In this document: positions 1 to 5,187 of the stretch, one piece after another
How the letters are laid out: each line of letters opens with the position of its first letter
Numbering within the stretch: position 1 is the first letter of the stretch
Assembly: GCA_021784255.1 (NCBI GenBank)
Contig: JAJXSZ010000211.1
Location: forward strand, 1-5,187
DNA: 5,187 nt
DNA from: Pseudomonadota bacterium
Lineage (GTDB): Bacteria; Pseudomonadota; Alphaproteobacteria; Acetobacterales; Acetobacteraceae
Direction: 5' to 3'
The notes under the pieces: model-generated
What the model saw: the letters and a program-made list of their open reading frames with translations, nothing else
Databases searched by the model: none
What the model was told of the DNA's origin: nothing
Program-made: the position numbers and the translations under genes

Positions 1-930
1 GGCGAGATCGATCCGCGAGCGATAGACGCGCGCCGCCAGCAGCTCCTCCGCCGCCACCGACCAGTCCCGGTGCAGCACCTCGCGCGCCTTGCCCAGCGTC
101 AGGCCCAGCGTCGGGCCCGGCGTCGGCCCGCCGAGGCGCGCCCAGAGCGAGGCGGCCGCGCCGGCCGCGAGCAGCGCGCCCCGCGGCAGGCGCAGCAGGC
201 GCGGGCGCGTCCCCATCGCGCGGGCCAGCTCGGCGAGCAGCGCGTCGAGCGTGTAGCCGGCGGGGTTGGGATCGGCGAGCGCGTGGCAGCCGGCCTCGCC
301 CTCGCCGAGCGCCAGCCGCGCGATCGCCGCCGCGGCATCGGCGACGTGCACGACAGCGATCGGCCCGGCCGCGACCACCGGCACGAAGCGGCCGCGCACG
401 GCGCGGAACAGCGGCAGCGTCGCCCGGTCGCCGGGGCCGTAGATCGCCGGCGGGCGCACCACGACGAGCTGCCCCGGCGCATCGGCATAGGCCGCGCGCA
501 GCGCCGCCTCGCCCGCCTGCTTGCTCGCGGCATAGGCCGAAAGGTGCGGCGCGCGGGCGGCGAGCGAGGAGACCGCGACCAGCCTCGCCCCACCCGCCAG
601 GCGCCGCGTGGCGGCGGCGAGCGCGGCCGTCGCGTCGCGGTTGACGCGCATGAAGGCGGCGCGGTCGCGGGCGTGGACCAGCCCCGCGACATGCACCACC
701 GCGCCGGCGCCGGCGAGCAGCCGCTCCAGCGCCCCGGCATCGGCCAGCTCGCCGATCACCAGCTCCGGCGCACGCTGCCGCCAGGCCGCGGGATCGGGCC
801 ACGACGCCGGATCGGGGGGGTGGCGGACGAGCATGCGCACCGGCATGCCCGCGCGGGCCAGCTCGCTCGCCACGTGCCGGCCAAGGAACCCCGTCGCGCC
901 GGTGAGGGCGACGGGCCCGGCCACCTTCAT
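1..930 (-). CDS. Extended SDR-family NAD(P)-dependent epimerase/dehydratase/reductase, C-terminus cut by window edge (CerR-like candidate)
   Basis: I translated the minus strand from the ATG at 930-928; 310 codons are open to the left edge. Seen: a Rossmann nucleotide-binding motif TGATGFLG at residues 10-17, a VVHVAG strand at 78-83, a candidate catalytic serine in VSS at 120-122, and the YxxxK motif as YAASK (Tyr133, Lys137). RPPAIYGPGD at 159-168 is typical of extended SDRs (NAD-dependent epimerase/dehydratase family). Arg36 after the second strand (MLVRH) hints at NADP(H) preference. Extended SDRs are usually 300-340 residues, and the visible end (DWSV...RSRIDLA) resembles the usual C-terminal region, so only about 15-30 residues are probably missing. 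The ATG overlaps the stop of the upstream acyl-AMP ligase gene as ATGA, implying one operon and coupled translation. The substrate cannot be read from sequence. By context a 3-ketoceramide reductase like Caulobacter CerR is plausible; a sugar epimerase or another ketoreductase remains possible. Confidence 0.88.
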   Translation of the reverse strand, partial: MKVAGPVALTGATGFLGRHVASELARAGMPVRMLVRHPPDPASWPDPAAWRQRAPELVIGELADAGALERLLAGAGAVVHVAGLVHARDRAAFMRVNRDATAALAAATRRLAGGARLVAVSSLAARAPHLSAYAASKQAGEAALRAAYADAPGQLVVVRPPAIYGPGDRATLPLFRAVRGRFVPVVAAGPIAVVHVADAAAAIARLALGEGEAGCHALADPNPAGYTLDALLAELARAMGTRPRLLRLPRGALLAAGAAASLWARLGGPTPGPTLGLTLGKAREVLHRDWSVAAEELLAARVYRSRIDLA

Positions 931-2648
931 CCGGCGGCGTTGGCGGCGAGCGTCGTGGCGGCCGGGGCGCGGGGCAAGAAGTCGCCGGCGAGATACATCG
1001 TGCGGGCCCGGCTGCGGCTGAGCTTGCCCGAGGAGGTCTGCGGCAGGCTGCGTGGCGGCACCAGCACCACCTTCACCGCGATGCCGTGCCGGCTGCGCAA
1101 CAGGTTGCCGACCTCCTGCGCCAGGTCCTGGCGCACCTGCGGCTCGCTCGCGCGGCACTGCACCAGCGCGACGACCTCCTCGCCGGTGCCGTCATCGACC
1201 GAGAACACCGCGGTGTCGCCGCTGCGCGCCGCCGCGAGCTCCGCCTCGATCGTCCATTCGAGGTCCTGCGGCCACAGGTTGCGGCCGTTGACGATGATCA
1301 GGTCCTTGCTGCGGCCGGTGACGACCAGCCGCCCGTCGGCGAGGTAGCCGAGATCGCCGGTATCGAGCCAGCCATCGGGGGAGAGCACGCGCTCGGTCTC
1401 CTCCGCGGCATCGAAATAGCCCGCCATCAGGCTCGGGCCGCGCACCACGATCCGCCCGACCTGGCGCGGCCCCAGCGCCGCGCCGCGCTCGTCGCGGATC
1501 TCGACCTCGTGCCCCGGCAGCATGCACCCGCAGATGACGAAGGAGCGGGTCGGCCCGTGCTCGGCCGGCACCGCGCGCTGCCGGGTCTCCAGGATCGCGC
1601 GGTCGATGACATCGCAGCGCGCGCCCTCGCCGGGCGGGGTGAAGCTCAGCGCCAGCGTCGCCTCGGCCATGCCGTAGCTCGGCACGAAGGCCTCGGCGCG
1701 AAAGCCGTTGCGCGCGAAGCGGGCGGCGAAGCGGCTCAGCACCTCGGGGCGGATCATGTCCCCGCCGATGCCCGCGCTGCGCCAGGAGGAAAGGTCGAGC
1801 CCGTCGGTCGAGGCTGCCTCGCCGCGGCGCAGGCAGAGCTCGTAGCCGAACGAGGGGCTGTAGGAGATGGTGGCGCGGTTGCGGCTGATCAGGTCGAGCC
1901 ACAGCAGCGGCCGGCGGACGAAGTCGCGCGTCGCCAGCACATCGACCGGCAACTGGCAGGTGATCGGCGCGAGCAGGAACCCGACCAGGCCCATGTCGTG
2001 GTAGAACGGCAGCCAGGTCGCCGCCCGGTCGCCGGCACGAACCGCGAGCCCGTCGCGGCCGATGCCGCGGGCGTTGGCCATGAAGGCGCGCTGCGTCACC
2101 GCGACGCCCAGCGGAAAGCGGGTGCTGCCGGAGGAGAATTGCAGGTAGCCCAGCCCCGCCGGGTCCTGCGCGGGCAGCGGCGCGCTGACCGCGGTGGCGC
2201 CGTCGAGCACGGCGAGCGTGCCGGCGAGGACCGGGCCGAGCCCGGAGGCCCGCAGCGCCTCGTGCAGCCAGGCGTCGAACATCGCCGGGCCGAACGCGGC
2301 GCTGACCCGCGCGCGCAGCAGCATGCGGCCGAGATGCTCGATATAGCGCTCGCGCCCGCCGAAGGCCGCCGGCAGCGGCAGCGGCACCGGCACCAGGGCG
2401 GCATACTGGCAGGCGAAGAAGGCGCGCACGAAATCGCCGTCGCTCTCGGCGACGAGGCCGACCCGGTCGCCGGGGCGCAGGCCGGCGCCGAGCATCCGCC
2501 GCGCCAGCCCGGTCGCCTGCGCGCGCAGGCTGCGATAGGGCAGCGCCTCGGTCAGGGCGCCGCTGGCCGAATAGAACGACAGTCCCTCCTCGCCTCCGGC
2601 CGCGTAATCGAGCGCGGCGGCGATGGTGGGGAAGTCGGCAATGCGCAT
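927..2648 (-). CDS. Fatty acyl-AMP ligase / acyl-ACP synthetase (ANL superfamily, FAAL type)
   Basis: Adenylate-forming enzyme expected to activate a fatty acid with ATP to acyl-AMP and pass it to an acyl-carrier-protein thiol in the cytoplasm. Residues from the ATG at 2648 (573 aa): P-loop FSSGSTRFPLG at 171-181; LPFYHDMGL at 214-222, a FAAL hallmark; PSYGMAEATLA at 323-333; GWLDTGDLGYL at 426-436 with ribose-binding Asp432; hinge region GRSKDLIIVNGRN at 445-457 followed by WPQDLE; C-terminal TSSGKLSR at 538-545 with the catalytic lysine Lys542. The STR P-loop, YHDMG and NLWPQDLE favour FAAL over acyl-CoA synthetase. Length fits the family (about 570-600). The frame also opens from a TTG at 2693 (588 aa) and an ATG at 2687 (586 aa); I prefer 2648 because the protein then begins just before the family-conserved N-terminus and leaves an AT-rich promoter-like stretch upstream. 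None of the starts has a clear ribosome binding site. The TGA stop overlaps the next start (ATGA). Likely partner: a dedicated ACP outside the window. Confidence 0.92.
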   Translation of the reverse strand: MRIADFPTIAAALDYAAGGEEGLSFYSASGALTEALPYRSLRAQATGLARRMLGAGLRPGDRVGLVAESDGDFVRAFFACQYAALVPVPLPLPAAFGGRERYIEHLGRMLLRARVSAAFGPAMFDAWLHEALRASGLGPVLAGTLAVLDGATAVSAPLPAQDPAGLGYLQFSSGSTRFPLGVAVTQRAFMANARGIGRDGLAVRAGDRAATWLPFYHDMGLVGFLLAPITCQLPVDVLATRDFVRRPLLWLDLISRNRATISYSPSFGYELCLRRGEAASTDGLDLSSWRSAGIGGDMIRPEVLSRFAARFARNGFRAEAFVPSYGMAEATLALSFTPPGEGARCDVIDRAILETRQRAVPAEHGPTRSFVICGCMLPGHEVEIRDERGAALGPRQVGRIVVRGPSLMAGYFDAAEETERVLSPDGWLDTGDLGYLADGRLVVTGRSKDLIIVNGRNLWPQDLEWTIEAELAAARSGDTAVFSVDDGTGEEVVALVQCRASEPQVRQDLAQEVGNLLRSRHGIAVKVVLVPPRSLPQTSSGKLSRSRARTMYLAGDFLPRAPAATTLAANAAG

Positions 2649-2792
2649 CGGTGGCTCGACGCGACGCTGGCGGGGAGTTTGGAGCATATACAAAAATTGC
2701 GAATCCGCGTCTCGTGCGCCGCTACCAGAACGGGTTTAGGAAGGCAATGTTGCCCGCGGCCCCGGGACAACGCCCACGGAGCCGTTCCCGCC
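2649..2792. promoter_or_regulatory. Divergent intergenic control region between the acyl-AMP ligase and glycosyltransferase genes
   Basis: This is the only place where transcription can diverge, so promoters for both directions are expected here. It holds the most AT-rich stretch of the window (2686-2704, around ATATACAAAAATTGCGAAT), which stands out in otherwise very GC-rich DNA. Read leftward this gives TGTATA (2692-2687) or TATATG (2690-2685), possible -10 elements about 40 bases upstream of the ATG at 2648, but I found no convincing -35 at normal spacing. Read rightward, TTGCGA at 2697-2702 is a weak -35 candidate without a good -10. Interrupted palindromes lie at 2743-2754 (GGCAA-TG-TTGCC) and 2776-2785 (ACGG-AG-CCGT). 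The location is secure; the exact promoter elements are not. Confidence 0.45.
2749..2771 (+). other. Predicted hairpin in the likely leader of the glycosyltransferase mRNA
   Basis: By eye, GTTG (2749-2752) plus CCCG (2753-2756) pair with CGGG (2763-2766) plus CAAC (2768-2771), giving an 8-bp stem with a 6-base loop and one bulged A at 2767. There is no following run of T, so it is not a classical terminator. It ends 21 bases before the ATG at 2793 and just before the only ribosome-binding-like GGAG (2778-2781). TTGCC at 2750-2754 could instead pair with GGCAA at 2743-2747. Whether it forms in the cell is unknown. Confidence 0.35.
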
Positions 2793-3761
2793 ATGAGCAT
2801 CCCCGCCCGCGCGCATTTCTGCTGGATCGGCCCAAGCCTGCCCTGGGCCTATGTCTTCGCGGCACTCTCGGCCGCCTGCCGCGGCGGGCTCGACGAGGTG
2901 GTGCTGCACCATACCGACCCGCTGGCGCCGGGGCCCGAGCTGCGCGCGCTGCAGGCCGAGGGACGGGTGCGACTCGCGCGCCTCGACCCCGCCGCCCTGC
3001 TCCTCGCCTGCGGCGCCGCCCTCGGCACGGGCGAGGCGCTGCTCGCCCTCTACCGCCGCATCGACAGCCCGGTGATGCGCTGCGACGTGCTGCGCGCGGC
3101 CATCCTCCACCAGCAAGGCGGCATCTATCTCGACCTCGACACCGTCACCACCGCCCCGCTCACGCCGCTGCTGGCGGCGCGGCAGTTCGTCGGCACGGAA
3201 TTCATCGTCTGGCCGCAGGCGGTGCGCCGCTCGCGCTCGCCGGTGGTCTGGGCCCGCCATCTCGGGCTCGACCTCATGCGCAAGGCGCTGTGCCGCCTGC
3301 CGCGCGGCTGGCAGACATTCCGGCGCGTCGAGCATCTCTATTTCCGCGGCGTCAACAACGCCGTCATGGGCGCCGAGGCCGGGGCGCCGCTGATGGCCGC
3401 CTGCCTGCGGGCGATGCCGCAGGTGCCGCCGGCCCGCCTGCGGGAGGCGTATGCGCTGGGGCCGGACCTGCTGCAGGCGCTGGTCGATGCGGCGCCGCCG
3501 GCCGGCCTCGTCGTCCACGCCCCGGAGGTGTTCTACCCGCTGCCGCCGCGCCTGTCGGAGCTGTGGTTCCGCCGCGACCCGCACGCCACGCTCGCCGAGG
3601 TGCTGGGGCCGCAGACCCGGGTCGCGCACTGGTATGCCTCGGTCCACACCCGCGCGCGGGTGGCGCTGATCGACCCCGCCTTCGTGCGCGCCAACCGCGG
3701 GCGCCAGCTCTACAGCGCGCTGGTCGCGGCCAGCATCGACGGGCTGGCCGACCCGCCATGA
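2793..3761 (+). CDS. DXD-motif glycosyltransferase, GT32-like (Gly_transf_sug type)
   Basis: A 322-residue cytosolic-looking enzyme with no signal peptide or membrane helix, expected to transfer a sugar from a nucleotide-sugar donor. Seen: N-terminal IPARAHFCWIG at residues 3-13, matching the IPKxIHxxWxG type start of GT32 proteins; then RCDVLRAAILHQQGGIYLDLD at about 96-116, the classic GT32 core with Asp98, Arg101, Gly-Gly 109-110 and the metal/nucleotide-binding DXD at Asp114 and Asp116; and a late AHW (278-280), where family members carry a metal-binding histidine. The ATG at 2793 is chosen because it lies just before the conserved N-terminus; a GGAG lies 11 bases upstream. The same frame is open far upstream, but only as antisense of the ligase gene. 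The next gene starts 135 bp downstream in the same direction. GT32 includes capsule/LPS sugar transferases and eukaryotic glycosphingolipid enzymes (yeast Sur1, human A4GALT). Here a lipid-linked acceptor is inferred from the neighbours; donor and acceptor are unknown. Confidence 0.85.
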   Translation: MSIPARAHFCWIGPSLPWAYVFAALSAACRGGLDEVVLHHTDPLAPGPELRALQAEGRVRLARLDPAALLLACGAALGTGEALLALYRRIDSPVMRCDVLRAAILHQQGGIYLDLDTVTTAPLTPLLAARQFVGTEFIVWPQAVRRSRSPVVWARHLGLDLMRKALCRLPRGWQTFRRVEHLYFRGVNNAVMGAEAGAPLMAACLRAMPQVPPARLREAYALGPDLLQALVDAAPPAGLVVHAPEVFYPLPPRLSELWFRRDPHATLAEVLGPQTRVAHWYASVHTRARVALIDPAFVRANRGRQLYSALVAASIDGLADPP

Positions 3762-3896
3762 GAGACCCGCCTTGCCAGGCCCGGCGCGCGCCGCCAGAAC
3801 GCCGCTCGCCGCAACCTCCGTTCCGGGCGCGCCCGAGGTGATCCTCCTGCTCAGCCAGACCCCAGCCGGACCCGCCGGCGCGCGCGGCGCCAGGCG
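3762..3896. other. 135-bp gap between glycosyltransferase and LptF-type genes
   Basis: No convincing gene is seen here. It contains two perfect 12-bp GC palindromes, CGGCGCGCGCCG (3782-3793) and CGGGCGCGCCCG (3824-3835). Neither has a loop or a trailing T-run, so neither looks like an intrinsic terminator. No good -35/-10 pair is visible, so read-through from the glycosyltransferase gene into the permease genes is likely. A 42-codon frame from a TTG at 3772 ends at 3900, its TGA overlapping the GTG start of the permease (GTGA); its composition (P, A, G, R) does not support a real protein. Confidence 0.4.
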
Positions 3897-3909
3897 GTGA
3901 TCCTCCCGC
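3837..3909 (+). repeat. Short near-identical direct repeat spanning the permease start codon
   Basis: GGTGATCCTCCTGC at 3837-3850 recurs as GGTGATCCTCCCGC at 3896-3909, 13 of 14 bases identical, 59 bases apart. The second copy contains the GTG start (3897) and first codons of the LptF-type gene. The first copy also carries a GTG, but its frame stops at 3898-3900. The spacing is not a multiple of three. It could be chance in biased DNA, a small duplication, or a decoy start. Confidence 0.45.
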
Positions 3910-4979
3910 GCTACCTGACCGGGCAGATCGGCAGGGCCACGCTTGCCATCCTCGGCATCCTCGCCGCCCTGTTCGCGAGCTATGGCGCCGACCGCTTCTT
4001 CGGCGACGCCGCGCAGGGGCTGCTGCCGCTCGCCATCGCCGCGCGGATGATCGGGTTGCAACTGGTCATCGCCCTCGAGGTGCTGATCCCGATCTCGCTG
4101 TTCCTCGCCGTGGTGCTGACCTTCGGCCGGCTCAACAGCGACTCCGAGGTCGTGGCGATGTACGCCCTGCGGGTGACGCCGTGGCGCGTGCGCGCCTCGG
4201 TGCTGGCGCTGGCCGGCGCGTTCGCGGTGCTGGTCGCGGCGCTGTCGCTGGTGGCGCGGCCGCTGGCCTATGCGCAGATGCACGCGATTTCCCGCCATGC
4301 CGAGGGCGCGCTCAATGTCGATGCGATCCAGGCCGGCAGCTTCTACGAGGCCCGGCACGGCCGGCTGGTGATCTACCTGGCGCAGCGCAACGGGCCCGAC
4401 GCGCCGGCGCACGACGTCTTCATCCGCCGCCGCACGCCCGAGGCCGGGGCGGGGCAGGACCAGATCATCCATGCCGCCGCCGCCTACCGCCTGCCGCCCG
4501 AGCATCCCGGCGGCGATCCGCGCATCCTGCTGCGCGACGCGCACGTGATCGACCTCGGCGGCAGCGGCGACATGGTCTCCGCCGGCAGCCTGATCGTCGA
4601 CCCCTACCGGCACCTGCACGGGCCGCCGCCCTACAGCCCGGTGGCCGCCAGCACCTGGCACCTGCTGCATTCCGCCGCCCCGGCCGACGTTGCGGAACGG
4701 CAATGGCGGTTCTCGACCGGCCTCTCGACGCTGCTGCTGGCGCTGCTCGGCATCCCGCTCGGCCAGGTGCAGCCGCGCCAGGGCAAGCAGGAGAAATTCG
4801 GCGTCGCGGTGCTGGTCTATGCCGGCTACTACCTCGTCTCGACCTCGGCGCGCACCTGGGTCGAGCATGGCGTCGTGCCCGCCTTCCCCGGCCTGTGGTG
4901 GGCGCCGGCGCTGCTGGCGCTGACCGTGCTCGGGGCCAGCTTCGGGCCCGAGCTCTGGCGGCGCCGGCGATGGGCGTGA
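3897..4979 (+). CDS. LptF-type (YjgP/YjgQ family) permease subunit of a lipid ABC exporter
   Basis: A 360-residue inner-membrane protein of the family that, with LptG and the ATPase LptB, extracts lipid from the inner membrane and passes it to a periplasmic bridge. Helices by hydrophobicity lie at about residues 13-31, 52-77, 99-122, 273-288, 301-318 and 330-349, with a periplasmic beta-rich domain at about 130-262, as in the family. The N-terminus MILPRYL aligns without gaps with E. coli LptF (MIIIRYL, recalled from memory) through about residue 95, including PxSLFL (65-70) and DSE (82-84), which fixes the GTG start. The late block QVQPRQGK (290-297) matches the conserved PRQGR region. Arg33 matches LptF Arg33, but the position of LptF Lys30 is Gly30. 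There is no clear Shine-Dalgarno; only AGGCG directly abuts the GTG. The stop overlaps the next start. It is either the housekeeping LPS exporter subunit or a paralogue for another lipid; the neighbours favour the latter. Confidence 0.9.
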   Translation: MILPRYLTGQIGRATLAILGILAALFASYGADRFFGDAAQGLLPLAIAARMIGLQLVIALEVLIPISLFLAVVLTFGRLNSDSEVVAMYALRVTPWRVRASVLALAGAFAVLVAALSLVARPLAYAQMHAISRHAEGALNVDAIQAGSFYEARHGRLVIYLAQRNGPDAPAHDVFIRRRTPEAGAGQDQIIHAAAAYRLPPEHPGGDPRILLRDAHVIDLGGSGDMVSAGSLIVDPYRHLHGPPPYSPVAASTWHLLHSAAPADVAERQWRFSTGLSTLLLALLGIPLGQVQPRQGKQEKFGVAVLVYAGYYLVSTSARTWVEHGVVPAFPGLWWAPALLALTVLGASFGPELWRRRRWA

Positions 4980-5187
4980 TGCGCCGCGCGCTGGCGCGCC
5001 TGGTGCGCGCCGCCACGGTGGCGAGCGGCCTCGCCCCGGCGCTCGACCGCTACGTCGCGCGCGCGGTGCTGCGCGCCACCGTGCTGGTCGCCTTCGGCCT
5101 GACCGTGCTGTTCAGCCTGCTCGCCCTGGTCGAGGAGCTGGCCCTGGTCGGCCAGGGCCGATACGGCGTCGGCGGCGCGCTGGTCTA
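4970..5187 (+). CDS. LptG-type (YjgP/YjgQ family) permease subunit, N-terminal fragment cut by window edge
   Basis: Seventy-two codons are open to the right edge. LDRYVARAVL (residues 25-34) begins the conserved block, followed by a strongly hydrophobic first helix (about 36-54) and VEELALVGQGRY (54-65). These match the E. coli LptG N-terminus (LDRYIGK, later VDQLKKAGQGSY, recalled from memory), so it pairs with the LptF-type gene before it as in normal lptF-lptG order. On that alignment LptG Lys34 falls on Ala52, and Lys40/Lys41 on Ala58/Leu59. Two starts are possible: ATG 4970 (10-base overlap with the upstream gene) or ATG 4979, which forms a TGATG stop/start overlap and is three codons shorter; the latter suits translational coupling well. 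Both leave about 20 residues before LDRY, longer than in E. coli, with GTG codons at 5003 and 5018 as further options. Transport function is inferred from family; the rest of the protein is not visible. Confidence 0.82.
   Translation, partial: MGVMRRALARLVRAATVASGLAPALDRYVARAVLRATVLVAFGLTVLFSLLALVEELALVGQGRYGVGGALV

Noticed and set aside
814..820. Run of seven G (C on the coding strand) inside the reductase gene, a possible slippage or phase-variation tract.
   Set aside because: Seven bases is short and the reading frame is intact through it (His-Pro-Pro-Asp, residues 37-40); in GC-rich DNA this is unremarkable.
70..1347. Rightward 425-codon frame opposite the reductase and the end of the ligase.
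   Set aside because: Arginine/alanine-rich shadow; the opposite strand encodes a coherent SDR with TGATGFLG and YAASK motifs.
1086..2792. Rightward frame open continuously across the ligase gene and into the glycosyltransferase, which would add over 560 residues to the latter.
   Set aside because: It is antisense to the well-supported acyl-AMP ligase; its translation is rich in R, A, G, H, Q and E with no motif. Such open antisense frames are common in very GC-rich coding DNA. The glycosyltransferase family start lies at 2793.
3782..3835. Two perfect 12-bp GC palindromes considered as terminators.
   Set aside because: No loop and no T-run; self-complementary CG strings are frequent at this base composition.
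3758..3841. 27-codon frame whose ATG overlaps the glycosyltransferase stop (ATGA).
   Set aside because: The overlap resembles coupling, but the peptide is a proline/arginine-rich string with no support and ends in the gap.
2736..4868. Leftward 710-codon frame across the glycosyltransferase and LptF-type genes.
   Set aside because: It lies opposite two genes with clear family motifs, and its low-complexity composition is that of an antisense shadow.

Overview
The window is very GC-rich and almost fully coding, with short intergenic gaps, overlapping stop/start codons and strong G/C preference at third codon positions. Together with the protein types this suggests a high-GC alphaproteobacterium, perhaps of the Acetobacteraceae; this is an inference, as no taxonomic marker is present.

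Layout: two genes read leftward and three read rightward from a divergent control region at about 2649-2792. Leftward, a fatty acyl-AMP ligase (acyl-ACP synthetase type, 2648 to 927) overlaps by ATGA with an extended short-chain dehydrogenase/reductase (930 to the left edge; only its C-terminal tail appears to be missing). Rightward, a DXD-type sugar transferase resembling GT32 (2793-3761) is followed after a 135-bp gap by an LptF-type permease (3897-4979). The permease gene overlaps the start of an LptG-type permease that runs off the right edge. No stretch longer than about 150 bases lacks a gene, and no tRNA, rRNA, CRISPR array or mobile element was seen.

Hypothesis: the neighbourhood looks like part of a membrane-lipid locus, most plausibly bacterial sphingolipid (ceramide) synthesis. 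An acyl-AMP ligase beside an SDR-family reductase resembles the Caulobacter ceramide genes, where an acyl-ACP synthetase charges a dedicated ACP for serine palmitoyltransferase and the reductase CerR reduces 3-ketoceramide. In this reading the GT32-like enzyme would glycosylate the lipid, and the LptF/LptG pair would be the membrane part of an exporter moving it toward the outer membrane. Both permeases lack first-helix lysines that are important for LPS export in E. coli, which fits a substrate other than ordinary LPS. The diagnostic partners (serine palmitoyltransferase, dedicated ACP, ceramide synthase) are outside the window, so the pathway is inferred, while the individual family calls are well supported.
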